Shown here one piece after another: positions 56,305 through 64,000 of a stretch of 64,000 bases of DNA. The DNA lies in assembly GCA_015847255.1 (NCBI GenBank), contig JADLZK010009268.1:173121-237120 (forward strand), given 5' to 3'. The first letter of the stretch is position 1, and the number at the start of each line of letters is the position of its first letter. This stretch comes from Hyparrhenia diplandra (taxonomy: Eukaryota; Streptophyta; Magnoliopsida; Poales; Poaceae). Below the pieces are notes generated by a model. The model ran no database searches. It worked only from the letters and a program-made list of their open reading frames with translations, and was not told the DNA's origin. Both the position numbers and the translations under genes were made by a program.

Positions 56305-59300
56305 AAGATAGGTGCAAAAGCATATCTACATATGTGTTTGTGCTTATGCCGAGCCGGAGGTTCTCTAATTTTGACATCAAGTAATTCAACTAAGGGACTG
56401 TAAAAATTCCAACCGGGATGGTCGTAGAATCCTTTTTATGAATGGCCGGTCAAGTTTTGCTTGATCAGATTAGTTATTTATGGTCTTTTAAATGATCCGT
56501 CAGAAATCAACCTTGCGTAAAAATTAGTATTTTGCCTTTTGTTAGGAATGTAAGTATGAAACCCCAGAAGCACAAGTGATGAATTGCACGGTGCATGCAC
56601 TGCGAATAACTAACTTTAAGGCCTTATAGACAACCTAGATTTGTGGAGTCACTAAAATAATTGAACTTCTATATCCTCTAGTTAGGTATAACAACTTCAT
56701 TTTCTGATCACTATATATGTGAACCTCGACTTCGAGAGTGTCATAAAAGAGTAAACCATGAAAAGGTTGTAGTAAAACATATGCAAACATCTTCAGAACT
56801 CCGAAGGGAAAACGTGTAACGATGCGCTATGCATTATTCAGATATTATTTATTAAAATTTTGGATGGACATGTATGGCTGTGAGGTAATTAGTGCTGCTA
56901 TGGTTGCTTGTTGTTGCCACGATTGGTTCATCGAAGTAAGCAGGTTGCTTAGGATCATCCACCACAGGCTCCCTTGATGCTAAGCATCCCGACAACCTCT
57001 CGCCATGTCGGGCCGATCCTCGGGGTTGGCCTCGAACACATAGGAGCGCAATTTGAATGCAGCTGATTATTTCGACTCTCTATTTTGTTCCTCAACACTT
57101 AGAGAGTTGTCGATGAGCTGCTTACAGTTTCCATCCTCCCAAAGTCTCCAAGCCTGTTCCAAAAGAAGTAGATTATTTGGCCCGATCTCCTTGAAGAAAG
57201 CAGGTGGTACAGTTACTTCAATATAATTGTTCTTTTATAAAAGAGATTACCGACGTAAGCCATCAGATTGTATGATCTTTTGTATCGACGGAAACTAGTC
57301 GCAACTTTCCTTCCACTTATTATCTCCAAAATCAAGACTCCAAAGCTAAAAACATCAGACTTCACTGAGATGCTAGTGCCATGGAAGCACTCAGGCGCCA
57401 TGTAACCTCTGGGAAAGAAAAATAAATTAGAAATTTATTCATATAGTCATCCCAAAGTAAATGGCAAATTTAGTCAACTCTCAGCTTCCAGCTTGAACAT
57501 CTCGAGATCCTGTTACTGGCTGCCGGGGAGGCTACTTGTCATCTCCCAGCAGGCCACCTTTTTTTTTTCTTCAAAAAAACACATGTTGATCATTTATCGT
57601 TTGTGTACTGTATTCCCTTTTCCTTTTTTCCATACAAAAATGTTCTCTCGTGCTAAGGACCTAGGCAATAAAATGCACACTACTATATCCATCCCTGAAA
57701 CAATAAAAACTGTAGCTTTTTATGTTCCCTTGTATGTGATGCATCTCCATATCCCATTTCTATGCTTGTTAATTCAAACCTACATATATATGTCCTGCTG
57801 CAATTGAGTTAAACATTGTTACTTGTACTGTATCATTTTATAGTAAGCTAAACATCACTATTGGTAGTTTTTTTTTCTGCATACAAGACTAATAATGGTC
57901 TCTCTTGATAATATAGATAACCTAGAGAAGATAAAAATTCATATTGAAATGTACAATACACATGCATCTGTAAAAACCTTACAAATTGTTTCTTGTCTAT
58001 ATTAACTTTAATATAGTGCATCTCCGTATTACCACAATTTTTTATGCCATGACAATACAAATTTACTTATATATATGTGCTGCCAAACTTGAGCTGAACA
58101 ACCCAAATTTGCTTATGTACTTACAGTGGTCCCATTGGTACAGTATATTGTGATTCTGCCACACTCGAGCTAAGCATCGCAATCCTGAAATCAGAAATCT
58201 TTGGATTCATTTGATGGTCCAATAAAATGTTACTTGCTTTCAAGTCTCTGTGCACAATGCATGTTTTCGATTGCATAAAAAGCTGTGAATGTAAAGAAGT
58301 CCTTGAGCAATGCCATCAATTATATTCTCGACGCCAGAGGCCATGTCAGCGATGCCCATTTCGCAACATCTGCAAGGATAAATTTGTGAATGACGATATA
58401 TAAATTTATTGTGGTGAACAGGTGAGCATACCTTTGAAAATGTCATCTAAGCTCTTGTTGGGCATGTACTCATAGATAAGTATCTTCTCTTTTTTTGTTG
58501 CATACAGCAACCAATCAGCTTGACAAGATTCAAATGTTGAAGCTTTGCTATGAATCTAATTTCATTTCTGAACTGTTCCAAACCTTGACTTGAATATGCT
58601 GCTAATCTTTTTGATTGCCACAACTCCATAAGCCAATTGACCCTGTACAAAAAATGCACTCATGTTTTTAAAGTTGGCTAACTGCACATACTGGTCTTCA
58701 TATCAAGTAGAATGATGAGGGCAACATCATTCTAAACATTATTATGAACATTTGATAAAGATACGGTCTACACTGTATGTGAAGATTTCAGTAATATGAA
58801 TATATGACATAGAGATAAGGATGAGAGTAGAATGAGCTTATTGGAGATTGCTTTGAAAGTGCTGCTTGATTACCCTTGTAATGCTTTTGAACATGTAACA
58901 TAATTGGCTGCATCATTGGAATGCCACAATGGAGAGAAAAATCAGCTCATTTGTTGCCATTTTAGGATTTGACACTACCTACTACTATTTTAGTTTCTTT
59001 ACCTAAGCATCACTGAGACAATGAGTTGTATATCATGAAGTGCCGATGAATGAACTAACTTTAATATGTCTTTATTTATAGTCTGTTTTCAGAACAATAG
59101 CCCATTAAAACAATTTGGATCTCGGTGTGGAAAACAGGAATAGATTCACAAAGAGAGGAATCAATTTCAGAACTACTATTATAATGATGTCTAAAATAAC
59201 TCTTCAAGCTTCTTTAATTTCTACTTTCATGTATTTCAATTTTATGTGATTTGCATCACTCAATTTTTTCTTTGTCACAATTGATATTATAGTTGTGTTT

Positions 59301-59780
59301 TTGTCTCATAAAAATAATGCTAATGTCCCACATAGAGTTGGCATACAATTAGAAGTTATAACTCACCCAGTAAACGGGACCAAAAGCTCCTTCTCCAAGT
59401 TTCTTTGCTTCTGAGAAATTATCTGTGGCACTTCTTATCTCAGATAAAGTGAAGTGCGTAAACACCGTTCCTATCTCCACAGCAATCAGTCTTGTCCATT
59501 CCTCTAGCTCATTTCTAGTTTTTGAGTCTAGTTTTGCAGTGCAAATAGCATCACAGCAAGATAGTGCAAAAGCAAATAAAAAATTGAGAAAACATTGTTG
59601 TCGCTCACTTATTATATAATGCAAACTTTTGGATAATTGAAAAACTAGATAAAACTCGTGCCATATTATTATACACACAGCAACAGGACTTGCAGTAAAC
59701 TAAGCTAAGCCCATTGTTTTTAGAGTTTTTTACACCTTTTCCAAAGTACAAGGGATTGCACTGCAGCTGAAGACTTGATG

Positions 59781-59783
<3 letters not shown>

Positions 59784-59818
<35 letters not shown>

Positions 59819-59829
59819 GACAAACAAGG
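59784..59829 (-). mobile_element. 46-bp retroposed A-tail fragment
   Basis: A run of 33-34 T plus GCGACAAACAAGG is flanked by CTTGATGTCT on both sides (59774-59783, 59830-59839). On the minus strand this is a short 3' end plus poly-A, with a 10-bp target duplication: a nearly fully truncated LINE or SINE insertion. It lies in intron 2 of CRK-B and is absent from CRK-A. Confidence 0.7.
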
Positions 59830-60669
59830 CTTGATGTCTAGATGCATAGCCAAAACAATTGCACCAATAAAGCGCCTCATATGTTGGACTCAGTTTGGCT
59901 TTGTTTCTTGTAAAACATGAATAAGACTTCACAAATACTACACAATATGTACTAAAAAGATTTTTCAACAAATCATATTGACATAGAGAAATTACACATC
60001 GTGGTCGTTAAAACATTAAGTTTATGACAACCTTATATCTTCTTCAGTAGAAACGTGTGTTTTCCTCTTCAGTAAGTAATAGTTTCATGGAAGCAAAGTT
60101 AGTAATTAATGTTGTATACCTGCTCTCCATTGTATGATCCATCCCAGTAGAGCTATAAGAATTATGATAGAGAGAACAGCTGCGATGGTGATTAGAATGA
60201 TCTCCACTTTGCGAAGGTGATCTATAAACAAATGATAAAAAAATTGTTGCTTGAAAAATGATTAAAAAACAAAACAAAATTATTTAATTTCTAAAATGCA
60301 TGGTATATATATGTGACTGCTCCAAGCATGCACCATTTCAAACGGATTTATTAGGTGCAGGAATGCTAATTGGAACAACGAGCCCCATCATACAGGATTG
60401 AGATGCACAGGCAATGCAAAAGCCGAAGAACAGATATGCCGGCTGCGTGCGGAACAAATCAGTTAAGTTGGTACCGCGTACTTGTATATTGGGTACAACT
60501 TTTTGCTAACATTTTCCCAGGTCAAAAGATTTTTAGTGAATGTATTCTTTGTATATCGAAGAGCTTTTCGTACTACAAACCTAGTAATTTTTGCTATATT
60601 AGTTGAAAAAAGTATTAAATAAAAGAACTCTGAAATTGGCCAGAGAACAATAGCATGCATATTGCTTAC

Positions 60670-61036
60670 TTTTAGGCACATCGATAAGGAGCGTCGCGTT
60701 GGTCTCCTGGAAGAAAAGCTCTTTCTCGTACCGCAGGTTACACCGGGGGCCAAGAATCCTCCCGCCAACGTAGTAGTCACTGGACTCGCCGTGACTGAAG
60801 TACGCCGGCATCATCGAGACAAGATCGGCGAGGCAGCTCCGGCAGTCATCCGCCTGGAGGTCCGGCGTGCACTGCAACAGCCCGTAAGCCGTGCTCACGT
60901 CGCCGTCGCCTCCCACCCACGCCTTCCCCGTGCCGTAGCGGCCCGGCGAACCTGCGGCCACGTCCACGATCATCTTGGTCAGCTTCTCGACTTCCTCACC
61001 GTAACTCTTGCCGGCGACGCTGGCCACGCTGTTCAT
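60670..61036 (-). CDS. CRK-B second Gnk2/DUF26 domain
   Basis: Open and close to CRK-A: MNSVASVAGKSYGEEVEKL, then CTPDLQADDCRSC (the complete C-x8-C-x2-C motif) and GPRCNLRYEKELFF. It ends at a donor (GTAAGC) at 60664-60669. This is the only intact part of the ectodomain in this copy. Confidence 0.85.
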
Positions 61037-61175
61037 GTTCGACGCGACCCATGCCGCCTGTTGGCGACGCTCCGGCGGACGTCGTCGCCGGAGAAGCGGA
61101 GCATGTACTGGTCGTAGTAGATGGTCACGTCCTGTAGAGCCGGCAGAGGAAGCCCTTGTCCACGGCGTTGTGGAA

Positions 61176-61251
61176 GCGGTGTAGAGGCTGTTGCCGCAGG
61201 AGAGGCTGTTGTCGCAGAGGCGCTCCCCGCGGCAACAGCCTCTTACACCGC
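61176..61251. repeat. Inverted repeat in CRK-B exon 1
   Basis: GCGGTGTAGAGGCTGTTGCC is followed 31 bp later by its near-perfect complement (61229-61251, one extra A), giving 22-bp arms. CRK-A has only the first arm (as AGCCTTGTAGAGGCTTCTGC) at the matching place, so the second arm is a templated inverted duplication. Confidence 0.85.
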
Positions 61252-61326
61252 TTTTGGCGCCCTGGCGGCTGCCGGGCGGTGCCGAGACGGTTGGCTGTGC
61301 TTGCGCTCATGAGCAGCCCGGCCAGC

Positions 61327-61683
61327 TGAGCTCCGGGCCGTGGCTCGACCCATTCGGGTTGGGTACGGGTAGGCGGCAGGGCGCGAGGTGACCGCAGCGC
61401 CTGAGAACGGAGTTGAGGGAGAAAGCGCGCGGCCGGAGTTGGAGGAGAACGCGCCGAGTTGGAGGAGAACGCTGCCGCTGGAGTTGAGGAGAACGCGCCG
61501 CCGGAGTTGGAGGAGAAAAGCGCGCCGCGGCGACGGGGGGGGGGAAGAGGGGGGCGGCCGGGCGCGCTTAGGGGCCTCGCCGAGCGCGGGGGCCAGGGAC
61601 GACGGGCGGCGGGTCGCGAAATGGCGGGTGCGCCGAGGAGGAAGCCGGCCTGCTGGGCCTGGACTGACGCCCAACACGCCCAG
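61327..61683. other. GC-rich filler replacing part of CRK-B exon 1
   Basis: About 357 bp of GC-rich DNA take the place of the 27 bp (22882-22908) of CRK-A, between GCCCGGCCAGC and the CCGTACCG side. It contains five imperfect units of GGAGTTGGAGGAGAACGC (61407-61530) and a G-run. No similarity to the rest of the window is seen. It removes the first conserved segment of the ectodomain. Confidence 0.75.
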
Positions 61684-61904
61684 TTTTTCGCCGTACCGCC
61701 ACCATCCTCTCTGCACGTGTAGTACAAAGGAATGACCTCCGTAGTCACGTCGTCGGCTGTCTCCGTCGACAAGATCGGGAGCACTGCCGTAACAAGGAAG
61801 ATGAGGGACAGCATGCGCATGGTGGATGAGGAGATAGAGGTTCGGGCTACAAAGTATAGAGCTACGTTTTGTGTATTCATTTGGAGAGCATCCGTCTTGT
61901 GTAC

Positions 61905-61914
61905 ATATATATAA
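61905..61914 (-). promoter_or_regulatory. TATA box of CRK-B
   Basis: TATATATAT on the minus strand within a block conserved with CRK-A (TATATGTACACAAGACG), about 85 bp upstream of the ATG at 61820. Confidence 0.5.
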
Positions 61915-62089
61915 TACATCGATCGAATTTTCGCCTATCACTACTACTATAGTACAGTACACAACAGACAATAATCCCTGCTCATCCAACGCGCTGCCGT
62001 ATATGCTGGAGCCAGAATGATACTGTTTCACTTCACTGTCCTAGGATTATTAGGATCCGACTCATGACTATGTATCCGAGAGACCCTAA
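61915..62089. other. CRK-B upstream spacer
   Basis: No gene or repeat is recognised between the CRK-B promoter and the MITE at 62090. Confidence 0.4.
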
Positions 62090-62354
62090 CACTGCCAGTT
62101 AGGGTAATCACAACGCAGAAACTATCATAGTCTTAGACACGAGTCTACACGACAAACAAGACATAAAGAGATATGATAGGTAGATGAAGAAGAGAGAAGA
62201 GGTGTGATTGGAAAAAGATTATTCTGTTTGGAAACATAGTTTCTATACTGGTGTCTACGTGCATAGAAACTATATGTGGTTTCTAGCATTGAGGAGCCCT
62301 TATATCCACTAACCGACAGTGGTAGGTGAGATATCACTGTTGGTTCTGGCAGTG
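62090..62354. mobile_element. Small CACTA-type MITE
   Basis: CACTGCCAGTTAG at the left and the complement of CACTGCCAGAAC at the right, with further internal CACTGTTGGT / ACCGACAGTG pairing near the right end. CACTGCCAG is a known grass CACTA terminus. The flanks (TAA, ATA) do not form a clean duplication. Confidence 0.55.
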
Positions 62355-63071
62355 ATATGCCAATACTAAGCCATAGCTTGATTTGGTAATGACATAATGA
62401 CATTATTATCAGGTTTTGGGTTGACCAGGTACCATCTATTACTTCTTCTCCATCATTAATTATGTTATAAACGCGATGCACAAACGATGAACTAAACAAG
62501 ATCAAACCACGAGAGAGACACAAGATTTAACGCGGAAAACCCTTCCAATCTTTGGAGAGTAAAAAAAAACACGAGCCCGACCAAACAAACACTCCTCACT
62601 ATTATCAAGAATTGGGTTACACGCCGATGCGGCGCTTACAAGAGATCGGCCCCGCCTCCGGCTTACACGGGCCTCCGTCGCTCCGGCGAAGCTTGGCCTT
62701 CCTTTGGGTCTGAATTTGGAACATACTTAACAAATTATGCGTTCAGACACACTTGCGCTAAGGTACCACACTTGCGCTTAGGTTCTTTGCGGCGCCGGAG
62801 GAGGCTTGGCTAGTGAAACACAAATTAGACCACCAAACCATGAAGTATTGGTCGACACAATGAGGACTAGCTTGGTGGCAACCAAGTGAACCTCGGGGAA
62901 AATCACCTTGTCAACATTGTCATCTTCATCTTCTCGGCGGTTTTGTATATTATGAACACAAGATTTTAGCTTATGTAGCTTGCTAGTTACCTTCTTACTT
63001 GTGTAGCATATAAGTAGCGTTGTGTGACTAAGTAGCTTGTGTAGCTTAATTAGTTGCTTTGTTTAGTTTGT
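62355..63071. mobile_element. Degenerate retroelement sequence (family 2), inverted
   Basis: The part 62860-63060 matches 24800-24990 in reverse complement (AGCTTGGTGGCAACCAAGTG, CTACACAAG words). 62515-62620 has the TTTAACGCGGAAAACCC wording common in grass LTR-element leaders. No coding sequence is visible. Confidence 0.5.
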
Positions 63072-64000
63072 TGTTGATTTTGTTATAGCATAATATTACT
63101 AGTCAACTAAACATGAAATAAGGACTTAAAATGAATAATCACATAGACTAGGGGCTTTCTCGACATAATTCCACGAGCTTTGGTGATTTATATCTTTTCG
63201 AGGGACTAAACGGGATAAAAGCGAATATAAGAACAGTGAAAAGCCCAAGAGTTTGCATCCCATACGATGACAAGACTTGACCGTGAGGCAACTCAATCCG
63301 AAAAGTGGACTAAAACATTCTAGAAGACACGAGAAGGCACCAGAAGGAGGCCCAAGTCCAGCCAGAGACGGGACTCGGGCGATCACAGCCCAATCCTGGC
63401 GACGCCGGGAGTTGGAGTCCTTTTCCACCCGGTCAGTAGGTCGGTTTTGTTACCGCCATTGAGGTTGAATCTACACCGTTGCCAAGGTCGGTTTGATCCA
63501 AGGGGCGGCCGTGCATCTCCCGAGGGCTATATAAGCACCACCACGACCGAGGGTGAAACCCTAATTCATTCAACTCAATACTCAATGCCGAGGCCCGACC
63601 TCTCCTCTCTAGTTCCAATCTAGACTAGAACACCATGTAGAACTAGAAGCCCTAGAGTGAGTTGAGGGCAAGCGTCAAGAGAGATTAGAGCCATAGTTTC
63701 CATGAGAGAGACTAGAGCTAATCTTCGGAGAGCTAAAGCGTGGAGTGAAGGAAGAGCTGCCGAGGAAGCACCGGACTGTCGGTGACTCCTCTACACTTGT
63801 ACCTCACGGGATCAAAAAGGCCTATTGGCCGATCCCGAGACTTCTAAGGTGGGATCAACTTCTTGTTTGAGTAAGTAATTATTCTTATTGTTTTTATTGT
63901 TCACAACTCTTATTTGAGTACTTTAACTGTGGGAATCTATAGATTAGAGGAGTGGCTTAGGTTTAAGCGTGGTGCTTAGGCTGAGGTTGTTTGTGGATGC
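63072..64000 (+). mobile_element. LTR of family 1, cut by window end
   Basis: It starts TGTTGATTTTGTTATAGC and is the reverse complement of 1350-2310, reading through CCACGAGCTTTGGTGATTTA, the TATATAAG box (63529) and TTAGGTTTAAGCGTGGTGCT. It lies inside family 2 sequence. Whether it is solo or the LTR of a full element depends on sequence beyond 64000. Confidence 0.8.

Larger units (their letters stand above)
56852..61820 (-). pseudogene. DUF26 cysteine-rich receptor-like kinase, CRK-B (broken)
   Basis: Second copy of CRK-A with the same exon layout: 60670-61820, 60120-60221 (ITIAAVLSIIILIALLG helix), 59367-59527 (KKLGEGAFGPVYW), 58432-58642 (AAYSSQGLEQFRNEIRF), 58125-58369, 57255-57408 (MAPECFHGTSISVKSDVFSF) and 56852-57181. 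HRD is intact (VHRDLKASNILLD), but the DFG triplet reads DFR, and the catalytic-loop exon needs a frame change. Exon 4 has two extra A in a run near 58495. Exon 7 has CTG-to-CG and CTCG changes that break the frame. Exon 1 lost the first Gnk2 domain to rearrangement (61176-61683). The intron 5 side carries no CACTA. Not functional as sequenced. Kinase activity would also be doubtful because DFG is altered. Confidence 0.85.

Noticed and set aside
59783..59816. Poly-T run as a terminator or simple repeat only
   Set aside because: The 10-bp flanking duplication shows a retroposed A-tail.
61125..61919. A 264-codon frame across CRK-B exon 1
   Set aside because: Only the first ~35 residues and the last part are CRK. 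The middle reads through filler DNA and an inverted duplication, so the protein is not real.

Overview
The window is nuclear DNA of a grass (Poaceae). The evidence is the plant-specific gene families (LOB-domain, F-box and DUF26 cysteine-rich receptor kinase genes with GT-AG introns), GC-rich monocot-style coding exons, and a dense layering of Tourist-, Stowaway-, hAT- and CACTA-type elements with LTR retrotransposons. I cannot name the species. Most of the sequence is transposable element. The genic part is three loci, all with visible damage.

Left third (1-23 kb): a decayed Ty1/copia element runs in from outside the window, carries a nested solo LTR (958-2316), and ends in an LTR near 5744. 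Next come a truncated F-box fragment (5901-6205), a Tourist-like MITE, a textbook solo LTR (6900-8222, TSD CATAC), another MITE, and a frameshifted LOB-domain gene with two clear and possibly three LOB modules (about 9673-11006). A second F-box copy (11681-14565) has had a short internal tandem duplication, then a MITE in one copy, then a 1.3-kb hAT in the MITE. A non-autonomous CACTA (14797-15910) lies just behind it. The first DUF26 receptor-kinase gene (CRK-A, minus strand, 17683-23047) follows.

Middle (23-39 kb): a 5'-truncated LINE with an 18-bp target duplication sits just upstream of CRK-A and holds an hAT MITE. A complete but dead Ty3/gypsy chromovirus with two 350-bp LTRs occupies 25710-31489. 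MITEs, low-complexity tracts and a GC-rich 1.4-kb TIR element (34595-35989) that may carry captured genic DNA follow.

Right third (39-64 kb): a TRIM array (LTR-internal-LTR-internal, at least five LTRs) starts at 39042 and resumes at 55926. It is split by a 15.65-kb minus-strand Ty3/gypsy element with 4.7-kb LTRs (40271-55925), which landed in the TRIM primer-binding site with a clean AGTGG duplication. To its right is the second CRK copy (CRK-B, minus strand, 56852-61820), whose first exon is scrambled by an inverted duplication and GC-rich filler. The window ends in the start of another LTR of the 958/6900 family, in opposite orientation.

The two F-box copies and the two CRK copies are each local duplications pushed apart by later insertions. 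Two observations deserve most attention: the TRIM array with its nested giant element, and a recurrent disagreement between repeat copies at CAG/CTG trinucleotides, including indels and CTG/CTTTG swaps, that looks more like a sequence-accuracy problem at CHG-methylated sites than like biology.
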